Assembly (NCBI GenBank): GCA_003993805.1
Contig: RSEF01000005.1
Coordinates: 13,077,012 to 13,141,011 of the forward strand
DNA from: Himantopus leucocephalus
Taxonomy: Eukaryota; Chordata; Aves; Charadriiformes; Recurvirostridae
Length of the DNA: 64,000 bases
Direction: 5' to 3'
Shown here: positions 1 to 13,000 of the stretch, piece after piece
Position numbering within the stretch: the first letter of the stretch is position 1
How the letters are laid out: each line of letters begins with the position of its first letter
Program-made: the position numbers and the translations under genes
The notes under the pieces: generated by a model
The model's database searches: none
Seen by the model: the letters and a program-made list of their open reading frames with translations, nothing else
What the model was told of the DNA's origin: nothing

Positions 1-2719
1 ACTTCTACCATTTCATATGGAATTATTTGTCGGTTTCAGTGCCACTCCTTCCTCTGAGGCAGCGCTTTTAGATTCATTTTGCCTCTTCAAGGAATAAAGA
101 AATTGAGGAAGTATCTCTAAACGTAACTTCATATGGCTTCCATCTCTTTATGATAACCCTCTAGATTAGCAGGCACATTCTGAAAAGCACAACGATAGAT
201 TCCTTTGTGTAGTGATCTCTCTTCAGATCCCACAAATAAGCACCACAAAAATTCTTTACTAATATGGAATTTCAGTTTAGATGGTCACAAATTAACCAGA
301 GAAGGGTGTGTGTTAGTTTAAACAAATTACTCACATTTTCCATTTTTGGTCTATAGCATAAGAAATTAGATAGTTAATTTTAAATGCAAAACTTTGTACA
401 GCGTGCAAATCATGTCTGTATGTCAAAGTAAAATAACAAACCTAATGAGGAATGTTAAAAAAGCAAGACCCATTAGTTTAAAGATACATGGAAGCAGCCA
501 AAGATGACAAACATGCATAAAATTCAAAACATGATGGAAAAGGGAACAGGCACTGAACCACATAAATCAGTGTTTTGAATTCTATTTCTCTGTGGGTATA
601 ATTGTACCTTAGTTTCTTATAATGATTTATTGAGGTAAATAGTCTGTATGGTTTAACAGCTACAGCTTCAAAGTGTCAGGCACAGACTCTCCTTTATTCA
701 TGAGGCAGCTGAGTATTGGGATGTGAATTAGCTTCTGTATTCTGGGACTTGGCAAAGTTTGTTTTTAAGGTCCTTATAAAGGATTCATGTTGATGCAGCT
801 ATTCAAATGTGAAAAACACTGTGCTGTAATGGATGAAATAGAAAAGCTTTACAGTAATTCTGGAGGTAAAAAAGTAAAAACACTGAAATAAACCATTCAG
901 AATTACTTTCAGCAAAAGAAAGGAATGCCCCATAACTGATTTTAATACTTTGTATCATTTTGGGGAACCCAGAAAAAAACTAATTTCTTGATGAAGTACA
1001 AAAGTGTGATGGGATTCCAGAATTTACTTTTAAGTTAAAATAAAATAAAGTATGAAAAAGAAATGGTAGAAGTTTAAGCTGTGATATTCACATTTTGGGT
1101 TGATTGCCAAACCACACGTTCTATTGCTCTCAGACCAGGATAAACCAACCATTAACTAATCAAAAGAACCATCATCCATGAAAGCTATGATGGCATTTTA
1201 ACAGTTCTTAATCTATTAATAAGAAAGAATAATTTGCAAAATATATTCCCTCTTCTGTTTATATTCATAGGGCCATTCTTAGCAGAAATTATATGTAGGC
1301 TCCCATGGTGTAGAAACCCTATGAAAGCCATGAAAATTCACTAAGCTTCCTTACGTACTGTGCCAAGATATTCAGTAGGAACCTTGGTCGTTGCCAAGAA
1401 ACACGTGTGCCTCAGATACAGAAGCTCTGCATGTACCAGTATTTCAACATTCCTGGAGAGAAATGTGACCCCTTGATGCATACACTGGTTTGCTGGCATG
1501 CTTGCATTCCTCCCCATCTGTCAGAGTGGCATTCTGCCTTCTCACAAGGTGGGATGCCAGTTTTGGAGCACAGGTGCCAACCAAATATAGGTTCAGACTA
1601 ATACTCTGCAAAATGTGGCAAATGCCATTTCACCTGCAAGAAGATCGTCCTACCTCTGACCCATGCCAAATTAGGATTGCATGCTTCATTAGCAAAGGGG
1701 GTCATCAGCTGAAAATCACAGGCAGCACCAGAAATGCTGAGAGTTTCAGCACTGAGATTTAATTTACAATACGCCAAATTTTCCTAACATTGCAGACATA
1801 CAGCCCTTTTGAGAAAGCTGCGACAGACCATGGACAGAGATCCGTTGAATTCATCCTCCCAGACTCATTTCTGACAAACTCCAAGATTCTTCAACAGGAC
1901 AAATGAATTAACAGTGGGGGAAAGGCATAAGTAAAGATTTGTGTTACCGCTAAGGGGGTTTACTAACAACACAAAGAAAACTACCTTTATTATGACTGAC
2001 AAAACCCCCAAACTAAACCCACTTGTTACCAACCACCAAATTGCTCATATAATTCTAAAATTCTTAAATTGCAATAAAATATTATATAAAAATTGACATA
2101 TGATATAAAAAGTTAAGTTAGCTTTTAGTTTGAGAATTTGTGTACATGTGAAAGCACACTAGTCATGAACAACCATTATACGAGAACCATTCAAAATAAA
2201 ATGACAACACTGGATAATATTAAATGGTGTTTCAATATCCTCAGAATAAAGTATATTTTGAACTCTTTCATTAATGAAAATATTCCACACTAAATTAATC
2301 TAACAAGGAAAGTTAAATAATCAGTTGATCAATATACAGAAAAACCACAAAGTAGTGTTGATTTTGCTTCCAAATTAGCATAGCCTAATTTATTTATAAA
2401 TGTACAAAACAAAAATGAAGAATCACTAGTCTAAAAGTTATCTGCTATCAGGAAACAATTCACTATCCCTTCCTTGGAAATTTACTATGATTTCTGTAAT
2501 TTATTTATCCTAGGATGCACCTGATACATCATCAGCTTTAGGTGATTTTGTTAAACTGACTAACGAAAAATGAGTCATATTATGCGTAATTCTGCATTAT
2601 TTAGGCTATTCAGAAGGCATGCCACTGCTATTCCCAAATGACAAACTCAAAGCTTTTAATTCTTACTAGCACAAAATTATAACTCAATATGTTGAATTCT
2701 ATAATTATAATTCAATACA
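1..2719. other. Intergenic, nothing recognised
   Basis: AT-rich sequence. The small ORFs near 1407-1762 have no recognisable domain and no supporting splice or codon pattern. No RNA gene seen. Confidence 0.5.
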
Positions 2720-3465
2720 TTAAGATGCAGAGTCCTGCATCTAAGATGGAATAACCCCATGCAACAGCACAGGCTGGGGGCCAACTGGCTAGAAAGCGTA
2801 TTTGCAAGAAAAAAACTAGATGTCCCTGTGGACAACAAGCTGATCACGAGCCAGCAGTGTGCCCTGGCAGCAAAGGCGGCCAACAGCATCCTGGGCTGTT
2901 TTAACAGGAGCATTGCCGGCAGATTGAGGGACCTGATAATTTCCCTCTTCCTGGCACTTGTGAGACTGCACCAGGAGCAATGTCTCCAGCTCTGGCCTCC
3001 CCAATACAAGACAGATATTGAAACAGTGGAGCAAGTCCATCAGAGACACCAAGACAAGTAGGAGGCTGCAGCACGATATACAAGGAGAAGTTGAGAGAGC
3101 TGGGTTTGCACAGCCTAGGGAACAGCAGGTAAAGGTGAGAGCTTATTGCTGCCTGCAACTGTAGGGAAGATGGAACAAGGCTCCTCGCAGAGGTGCGCAG
3201 TGACATGACAAGAGGCGATGGACACAAGCTGAAATGTGGGAAATTCCAATTCAATATGAAGAAAAAAATTTACCTTGCGGGTGGTCAAACACTGGGCCAG
3301 GTTGTCAAGAAACACTGTGGCATCACCATCCTTGGAGATATTCCAACTTGACTAGAGATGGCCCTGTGCAACCTGCTGTAATTGGACCTGCATCGAGCAA
3401 GAGGTAGGACTAGATGACCCCTGGCGGTCCTTTCCAATCTACATAATTCCATGTTTCTATGATAT
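2720..3465 (+). mobile_element. CR1 LINE, 3' fragment
   Basis: About 745 nt of the reverse-transcriptase tail and 3' UTR of a CR1 element. Recognisable blocks are ggaataaccccatgcaacag, ccagcagtgtgccctggcag, aacagcatcctgggctg, a caagaggcgatggacacaag block and the 3' end ggactagatgacc...tccaatctacataattcc. Small ORFs across it on both strands are decayed repeat sequence, not genes. It is 5'-truncated, as most CR1 copies are. Confidence 0.92.
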
Positions 3466-6400
3466 ACATGATACGATATTGTGTGATCCACACACTCATT
3501 TTAAAAATGCCATATACAGAAACACTTATGAGTATCACACTCTAGGCACTCATTAAATCATTTAGGGACAACATACAGCCTTACATTTGCTTTTCTCAGC
3601 TTTTCATTCAAACAAAGGCTTCAGTCTTTTGTACAGAACTTACTCCTAGTAAATTAACAGCATTATACATGGCATTTATACTAAGTCTACCCACTTCAGA
3701 TCCCAAAAGCTTTAGAAATAATGCATTACTTAAAACAGAAAAAGGCACCTGTTATGCCCCCAGAAAATCAATGAAGGTGGCATAAAGTCAGTAGAACAGC
3801 ATATTTTTCTTCCTGGCACACTGTGCCTGTACGTCACAACCACTGTCCTAATGTAAAGGACGCTGTCCTGTCCCTAGGCAGGATACCACAATTCCATGAC
3901 AGTCTCAGACCTATCATAAATATCACGGTATTAAGAGGACATGATCTTTCATGCCTAGGTTATTTTATTTAAAATTTATTATTTCAAACTACTAAAAATA
4001 TCATAATGCTTGGGCTGCAATTTTCTATGCTCAAAGTCAAAATGTACATAAATTGCTGCAGTACTGCACCTGAAACTTAATTTCATTTATTATAAAAGAA
4101 TGAATACCAAAATGGTAAAATCAACTTCAGTGTAGGCAGAGTGCACAGTAGGTTCTTGGCAAAGTTGCCAGATAGTTTATAGTTTTTTAATACAGTGTAT
4201 AGCTTGACAAGATCACTACATTAATTTTAAAGACCTAATGTAAGAAATAAGATGTGGGTGTTAAACAGGTAAAAGAAGGTAATGAATCTCCCTTTTATTT
4301 TTGTGTTTATTGCAGTCATTCAAAGCCAATAGGATGTGACTGATACACAGTTAATAATCTATGAGCCCAGTACATGGACAAAGCAAATATGTACTTGTAT
4401 GTCCTTCTGTACAGTAAAGATCTTCCAGTAGCTAAAATGAGCAAAAATCAGCATTGCCAAGGAGACATGCTGCTTACGTTTTAAGTAATGCAAGTCACCA
4501 GAACACATACAAACTGGCTACAATGGACCTGATTCACCCTCCTATAGGCTCCTGTAAATAAGAGGGGTAATGAACGATCACATATTTGGAAGATACACTG
4601 TCAGGACACAAATCAATGAAAATGTTTTTGCAGGAGAAAAAATCTTTCTGATGGGGTGGCAGCAGACAGTATTGTGATACAGCTCTATCATGGAGATGCA
4701 GACATTGTCAGAAAAGAAAAATCTTCAGCCGCCTTCAAAGTTTATTTGGACATTGGGTGCATATGAAAAGTTTATGTGCTCCACTGATGATGAAAGTTAA
4801 GCAGAAACATTTCTTTTCAAAAAGGATTCTGACGTGGGAGCTTTGCAGATATATCAGAGTTTTAACATGCCCATTTTTTCCACACCTTTAAATCTTCTCA
4901 AAGTATTTTGGATCAAGTGAAACCCAACAGTATAAAGATACCTGGTGTTACTCCTTTCTGCTGACCACTTCCACAAATATTACTGAAGTCGCTAGGCTGG
5001 AGCAACTACTACAGGGTTAGGAAAGAGAACACAGAGAGCCACTGTTTTTCCCATACAAATTACATTTCCTTCTAATTCCTCTTTGCCCATACAGTAGAAG
5101 ACTCAAAGGTGTTAAGAACAGTAATAATTATATGAAGAGAAAAATTCTGTATACAGGCAAGTTTCAACTGACTTCAGAGACACTGGCTTTCGCAGCACCA
5201 CATGACTGAAAAAAGGACAATGTTAATTTTGTTCAATCTTTTTCAGCAGAGTGTTAGTCACTGAAGTATGTTAAGGAGTGATTTGCTCATTTTCAAATTA
5301 TGCAATAACTTAAATTCCCTAAGAGAAACAGATGGAAATGTTAGATTCCCTTTTCCTTAAAGAATTCTGCTTTACTACACATGGATGAAACAAGAGATAT
5401 ACCAAAGGAAGGAACTACCGAGTTTTCACTCTAAACAAACACAATTCATTTTGATAATACTGAAGATTTTGTCTCATCATTCAGACTCACAGCAGAATAA
5501 TTGAATTTGGCAGATACTTTCTGTGAAATGTCTTGTCTTAACTGGTGCTTTTATGTGCTAGCAAGCACAAAAGAAAAAGAAGGAAAAGAAGTGAGATATA
5601 TAAAGCTATATCTTCATTGCAGTAAAAATGATTTTTACTCAGGTACAATATGCTGGCACTGTACCACGTACAGTGGTAAAAGGAGAGGCCTGGTCAGTCT
5701 AATATGATGTAAAATCTTAGAGGAAGCGAAGCGCTATATTTCCTTATTTTGATGTAGCTGGTTCACATCAACTCCAAGTAAGAGATATATGGTTGGCCTT
5801 GACTGGCTACACTGATGTAAAAACTTCCTGGGTCCTGTCTCCACCAGGACTGTACCTAGAGAAAGGTGTCCTAACGTACCTTTTATGATGTTAAAAAATG
5901 GGGATTTTTAAAATCTTTGTATTGAGGATAAAGCCTAATACACACAATGGTAATGGAAGCCTGCACAGTGCTAAGTTCAAGGACATCATTTCTCCAGTCT
6001 TTGTTTTCTTCATTTCTTAAACTGGGGCAACAATATTTTTTTCTGTGGTATTGAATAATGGCCTGTTCTGCTAGCCCAGAAATAAAAGTAAGTGAAGATA
6101 GTCTTTGTATTGATGTGCTGCCTGTCTTGTTTACGATAGAAACTATTTTGTTTTTAGAAGGGAAGTGTTCTAAGAAAAGCTTTTATAACAGGTTCAGAAA
6201 TATAAAAGCCATTTCAGGGTGAGGACATCTCTATCCTTTATTTTGTTAGTCCTTGAAAGGGCTTTTTAAATGTTAACAGCTAGGACTGCCTTCCCTCAAC
6301 TGATGCTCCCTTCTCAGCAATCCTTCTGTTGACATCTCTTTGTTTGCTCTTAGCTTGTCTCTCCTTCTTCCCAAGCCCTTAAAACAAACCTTACCAAGAG

Positions 6401-6954
6401 CTTGGAATTGAACTTTTGGCAGACATCAGGCCACTAAAACACACTGAATAAGTACGTTGAATAAGTCAGATTTCAATAAAAAATTTCTTTCCCCACCTCC
6501 TGTGTTATACAGAATATTTTCCACTCTTCTCTGTGGCAACCTCTATATATTGCAGTGACAACTACTAAGCAAAGCTGGTCAGAAAACAGTAAGCATTTTC
6601 AGCTTAAAATATGCTGAAAGAGATGAAATAGTTTTGAACTGGCAGGGTAATGTCTTGTTTCCATTTAAAAAGAAATAAAGCTTTCTGCCTAAAATAAATT
6701 TAATGTAAACTGTGCACTTAAAGTAGGTGTATGTGTACATAGATACCTTTTCTTTTTATTTAAAGCTAAAAAAAATCGGTAGTTTCCTTGTTAAACTTTC
6801 CTACAGACAGATACTGGCAGCGTTCCCTGTCTCACAGTGATAACTACTTTAAGTATCAGAAGTTCATTAGTAACAATTAAAAATTCTACAGCACTTGAGA
6901 AGAGGTTGATCCTATTTTATATGACGATGTCAGTTAGCGTATTATAAATTACAG
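3466..6954. other. Intergenic, nothing recognised
   Basis: AT-rich, low-complexity in places. The 68-codon ORF at 5501 has no recognisable similarity. No exon-like unit found. Confidence 0.5.
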
Positions 6955-7200
6955 TAGTGCAATTACACTATTGCTAATATTTAGCACTTATACATTGCTT
7001 TGAACAGACACTGTGCAACTTTTAATTAATTCTTAATGCTGGCATGTAGATATTATCCTAATTTCACAGATCAAGCAGAAACGTGAGATAATTTGCCAAA
7101 GACCACTTAGCCTTGGGTAGAGCCAGGACTATAACATGGGAAGATTCAACTCTGAATCCATGGCTTCCAAGCCAGGGCTGTCCATTATCTTGGTCACTGT
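6955..7200 (+). repeat. MIR-type ancient SINE
   Basis: The sequence follows the MIR consensus for over 200 nt. It shows taatatttagcactta, cactgtgcaactttt...attctt, tattatcctaatttcacaga, a decayed version of the gaggaaactgaggc block, gataatttgccaaagaccac, and agccaggactataacatggg in place of the agccgggattcgaaccc block. Divergence is high, as expected for an element older than the bird lineage. It lies downstream of PLEKHA7. Confidence 0.8.
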
Positions 7201-9885
7201 GTGATCATTTTATCACTGCAGCTTTGTTGGTGACTGCATGGCAAAGCTATCCTTATCATATTACACAATGAAAAAATTATTTTGGCTGTCATACCTAGTT
7301 CTACTTTAATCTACCCTACACACAGAGAGCTCAAAAAAAAAAAAATTCCAAGATCCCACATCAGGTTCTTCAAATGTGAAACTGTTTCTGCAAGATCTAG
7401 TTAAGCCTCAGCTTTCCCATACCTAGCTTTCTTAAGCTATGTTCTGCCTGAAAGTTTTTATAATACAGATTGCTGAGGTTCAAAACTTGGAATTGGACTG
7501 GGGTGGAAAATCTTCATTAAGGTAGATTTTCTGATATTTCCTGTAATAAAGCTGGTCTTCACCTACTCTCCACCCCCAAAGATGTTTCCCATCCACAGAC
7601 TGGAGCTCACTACAGAACCAGAAATATACAGAAAAGTCTAAGACAAAGTATAATTTTACATGACAGTGAATAATTTTGTTACCTTATTTGTCATTTCACC
7701 TCATCTCACTCTCACCTTATCATCTATCTCTGTTCATTTCCAACAAGAAACCTCAACATTCCTCCCTATTGTGCTTTATCTATACTGATAGACATTTAGT
7801 TGAGGCCCGATTTCTGCATCATAGCTGGTTTCTGCTTCATGAAAAAATCTCACCTTCTGTAACTGAATGTTAATTTCAGGATAGTCTCTTCAGGGGGACT
7901 ATGTCAAAGAAATGTGGAAAACTCATACAAATATTGCCCAGGATCCTTAGTTACTGTTTTGTTTATATTCTAAAATAGTCTCACAGATTGGAGAAGACAG
8001 GTTTCTTCTTAGAAACCAATTCTGTCTTGTTCTCCTGTGAATCATTGTATTTCTTTGTTCAAAAGAATACAGTAAACATAACATTGAATCCTAGAAGAGT
8101 AGGATTTTCAGAACTCCCTTTTTATCACTTACTACTGTTACTGGAATTATACAAAGTTCATGAGTCGCACATCTGCAGAATTATCTGTAATAATCTCCAT
8201 AAAGATAAGTGAAACCTTTACATAATGAGTCTGCTACTGAGAGAATCCACCTTTCTGTTACGTCTGATCCCTCTGTTTTTAAGTTATACCATAAGTAGAT
8301 GGATGCCATTTAATGCTAGAGATGTATGTGCTTATTAAGGTACCTCTTTTGTGCAAAACAGAGCATTTTTATCCCAAGTGAGCAATAAACTAAGGAAAAA
8401 AGATTGTAAAAGTCTCTCACTAAAAGATCATCAGCGCATCATTATTCAAAATGTAAACAAAACCAAAATTACCAAACCATGTCAGCCATATAAACATTCG
8501 TACATTTCAGCTGTCCTGAAAAAAGACTTGAATTTAACAGTAAGCCACAACTAACCCAATTATAATAGCTGATTTAGAGTTTAACAGTCTCATTTTCTTG
8601 CACCTTTTTTTTTTCCAAAGGCAAACCTTCTCAATTTGTCCCATAATGGAACCATAGCCATGAAGCTAAAATTTCACACTTGTTTTTTATGGAAAAGGTC
8701 TTTAGGTATAATACTACAGAAACTGTAATAAAAGCTTAACTTAAAAAAATGGAAAAGTTACAATTTCACTGTTTCACTGTGTACCACAATTCCTATTAAG
8801 TTAACAGACTAAAAATGCTGCTAGGTACTACTAAAAAACCAGAGTTTTTTAGTTTATAAAGGGATGTTATTTTTACAATTTTCACATTTTTACTCCCCTT
8901 CTGTTAGAAATTATGTTTTAAATACTGAAATTTAAATTAACCCACTATCACAGTCATTATATAATACTCCATACATTTAAATACATTAAAATGAGATTAA
9001 GTTGTAAATATAACATTCTGTCATATTAATGCTCCCTTCTGCCCTTTATCATTGTCAAACAATAACTACAGAAGTTGTAGAAAGCAGGTGTAACAGCTGT
9101 GCCTTTCTATTTGATTTTGCACACTCAAGCAGTGCGATATACATGAACATGAATTTAAACATCACTGTCCTAGTGCTGTTCTGTATAAATAATAATTGAA
9201 AATAATGATATTATACATATATCTTAAACTCTGAATCTACCTACCCAGGAGTGGAAGGGCTATACCAGCACATCTCTACATTATTAGATCTGCCGAACTT
9301 TCGTGCTCCATCTTCCAGAATATTTTCTTAACAACTCTTCTTTCATTGTATTTCAGCCCTACAAAAGAACGATGGTGACATCTGAATAACAAGGCTCAGG
9401 GAAAATGTTAAAAAGTATCAAAGTGACTGAATAGCTTAATTGCCGTACTCACAAAAAACATTGTCATGACACATTTTAACCTCTGTAAGGAGGAAATTCA
9501 TAAAGACAAACTTAGCTAGGAGCAGTTCATTCCCCAAGCACGAAGATTCCTCTTAAAGGCAGCTCAGAGCAGAAGCCTGACTTTAGAAGGCCTATAGGAC
9601 CTTTTCATTCACTACAGGGAGAGCATAGGAAAACTACATTCAGAAAACTGAAGGTAGCCACAGCAGGACCTTCCCCAAACTGTTTGAAAGCTGGACCCTG
9701 CTCTGACCAGCAGTCAGATCACCTCAGCTAAAAGTGAGTTAATGGAACCAGACCCAGCACCGTCACCCACTCCAAGCTGCTTCAACATAAGGAGAAGTTA
9801 CTTGCAAGGAACTGAACACCCTTCCTTTATGATATGTGTTGTCCATCAGCATCTTTACACTGCATGTAGATCTATGTGTTACACT
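7201..9885. other. Intergenic, nothing recognised
   Basis: AT-rich. Short ORFs at 7676, 7988 and 8351 look like chance frames. No repeat family identified. Confidence 0.5.
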
Positions 9886-9929
9886 TAATGCCTCTATGCA
9901 AACACACATAGCATGGGGAACAAATAAGA
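9886..9929 (+). mobile_element. CR1 scrap cut by an assembly gap
   Basis: The bases aatgcctctatgcaaacaca and catagcatggggaacaaata match the start of the CR1 endonuclease region at 29322-29366 in this window (aatgcctgtacaccaacaca, cgcagcatggggaacaaaca) with few differences. The match runs straight into the N gap, so more CR1 is probably hidden there. Confidence 0.65.
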
Positions 9930-10029
9930 NNNNNNNNNNNNNNNNNNNNNNNNNNNNNNNNNNNNNNNNNNNNNNNNNNNNNNNNNNNNNNNNNNNNNNN
10001 NNNNNNNNNNNNNNNNNNNNNNNNNNNNN
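9930..10029. other. Assembly gap (100 N)
   Basis: Exactly 100 N, a placeholder length rather than a measured one. The true missing length is unknown. Open frames reported across it are artefacts. Confidence 0.99.
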
Positions 10030-13000
10030 AAAAAAAACCCGTTAGATGACAAAAAGTAGTATTTGCTTTCAGTTGCCATGGATAACGTTTTTATGGGCAC
10101 AGTGATATTACTGGTTTTTGTAAAGTGTATAAAATACTGGATGGAGAAATAAATTCTTTTTGTTCCTGCCCAATCTCTACAATGTTATCTAAACTGTCCT
10201 TCCCTTTATTCCATGCCAGATAAGGAAACTTCATGTTAGTGGTTTCTTTTGTTACTACCCCAGTCTTGAATTTTTAACTATTAAGATTACATGTGACTTC
10301 CTGGATGTTGCATTAATTGTAAAATACCAATATTGGCACTATTCCGTGATGTACTAGAGCTTTAAACAATGATTTTTGTCTATAGATGCTAGTGTTGACA
10401 GGGCTAAGAGGAGGAATCAGTTTTGTGACAGTATTAATCACTCTATCCATCTGAAGTCCTACAGCAGTTAGTTTAGAAACACATAATACAACAGAAGGCT
10501 CAGACTGCTTCTTTGGCTTTATCATGAGGGGGGTAAACTGTAGTTCTTTATACCTTTCCATAGAAGAGTGACTTTTGAATTCCTGGCTCCTGGTTATAGC
10601 ACTGAGCTGTTATTAAAAATAGCTTCTCCCGAAGAAACCAGTTTACTTTGAAAGAGAAAATATACTTTGATAATGAAAAGGATATACAAATCATTTAGCT
10701 TTTTTAAATATAGAATACAGAGTTAAGTACGTATGCCCTTCTTCCTTTTCTCCCCGTACACGCATCACTTGGAGGTCTAAGTCAATTATCATGAAAAAGC
10801 TGTACCTCTCAAGTTAAGCTGATGCGCTTAAAGAGTCAGGAGTTCCAGTAACTCCTTCCAGCAAGAATTAAGCACGTCATTCCTCTGCAAATTTATAGTT
10901 TACTGTATTTAAGTAATTAATAAAATTTCAGAACTTTTTAGACTTCGTTTCCTCTTAGTACATCAGACAGATCAACTGCCTCTCCTTGCTGGGAGAACAG
11001 AATATCTGACCTGCACCTCTAGTACAGCCTCATTCTGCCACAACAGTGTTTCAGGGAACACTCCAGATGCTTGTGGAGAATCTTCCATTTCTGTATACAA
11101 TTTACGATGCGCAGACAACATTTGCAAGCCAGGTGGCTTACATGAAAGCAGCAGTATGTACTATCATTGTATAGGTTTACTGGACATAAACATTGCAGCA
11201 TCAGTTACGGGGAGAGGACTTTGAATAAGTTACGTTATGGAAAAAAATAAAAGTAATGATTGTAAATAAAAACTTGAGTGTAGATTTTGATTAATCTGTT
11301 TTACTATACTATGTAATACAAAATTTTTTGAAGTCATTCAGCTTTAAGAACGTGACAGCAGCCACTAACAGTCAATGATTTATATTTGCTTTGTATGCAC
11401 TTTTTTGTTTTCCCAATACTGCAACCCAATACATAGACAAAAATTAAAGTTACTTGCACATGATGAAGAAAGAAAACCTCATCATGACTTCTGAAAGCTG
11501 CTCTATCTCTTGGAAGAGACAGAGGCCCTCCCCAAAAGATCAACTGATTAACTTTCCTAATAGACTGATCCGTTTTTTCCTATTTAGACACTCTAGCTAC
11601 CCTTAAATCAGCATTTCACTGTTAAATTCTTTTAGATGTGGCTGCTGCACACAATTGCCTTGAGTGCAATTGCAAAATTAAGGCATAGGCTGCAAAATGC
11701 TGCATATAGACTGACCTCTCTGCCTTCTCGGTTCCAGCATCGAAGCTAGTGTTGCTCTCACAACCTTTTCTTCCACAGCTGCTCAGCATCCCTGCAGATC
11801 TCTGGACTTGCCCACCAGCACGCATCAAAACAGACACTCGCTTTCAGAAGGTGGTAGACTCCATTGCTGTAGACCCACCCTGCCAGGCAGAGGGCCCTGC
11901 TGCTTTCCCACTAGCCTCAAACAAAGGGCACGGAAAAACCTCACCTGAGGGCTTTCCTCCACAGTGCACCCAACCTGGAAAAGCAGATCCAGCTGGCAGG
12001 TCCTGCACAGGTCTCTGCCGACAGAGCAGGGTGCCATAATGAGCACCATCAAGGGCTCCACCACGCAGCTCTGCCCTGAATTGATGACAGCCTCCTGCCT
12101 TGTAAAACAGATTTGGCCATCAGTTCCGAATATAAATAAATAAACCACACAAGGATAAAAAAGAAATGGAAAGTAAACTGAAATTCTGGTAACAGCTCTA
12201 ACCAGGAAAAAAAAAAAATCAACACAACTATTTCGCCAAAAGTACGGCGCGTAATATTGTGAACATCCGACGAGGCTTGGTGTAACTCATTTCTGATGCT
12301 GACCTAAGACTCATCTGCTCAAAACAGGAAGAGTTCTACACAATCATGTCTGTTTCTGTGTAACATTTATAAACATATTGTTAAGAACTTGCACATTCCT
12401 CTATGAAGCAGCCTGTCTAAGAAGCTTCTCTGTACAAACTGAGAAAGGGTGATGCAGTTCAGTGTAGATTGTGCAGTAAATGTTTTAATTCAGGACTCAG
12501 TTTTAGTCACATTTGGTATAATAGCATCAGCAGTAGTGGCACGGATAGTAGCACAATGGTTTCAGCTCTAGTAGGAGACAGAGAACACAGGAAAAATAAA
12601 GGTTGGTGTCTTGGCTGACTCTAGACAGATCTTTGCCATTTCAGATTGGCATGGAAGGAGCTCCCAGAGATGTCAGCAAACACTGAATCACAAAGAGGGC
12701 AACTGCATTTGTCTTTTCAAACAAGATTTGGCCACTGAAATTCGTCAAAGACCAGCTTATTTCCATCTCAATAGAAAGGCAGAAGTCTGCCCATACTCCA
12801 ACACATCTCAGGAAACAAGTGATGAAAGTTAGATCTGTCACAGAACAACCATCACATCTGGTAAAAGTTTTATTCCATTTCTAAACCACACTGAAAAATT
12901 ACCTACACAAAGGTCAACGCAGGTGCATCATCAGCATTTGGCTTTGGGGGACTGACAACACTTGAACAGGTCAAAAGCACTGGCGTGCCTGTTCCCCTTC

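Noticed and set aside
2677..3491. Overlapping open frames on both strands
   Set aside because: They are all inside a CR1 3' fragment.
9836..10100. Open frames spanning 9836-10100
   Set aside because: They are mostly N translated as unknown residues.
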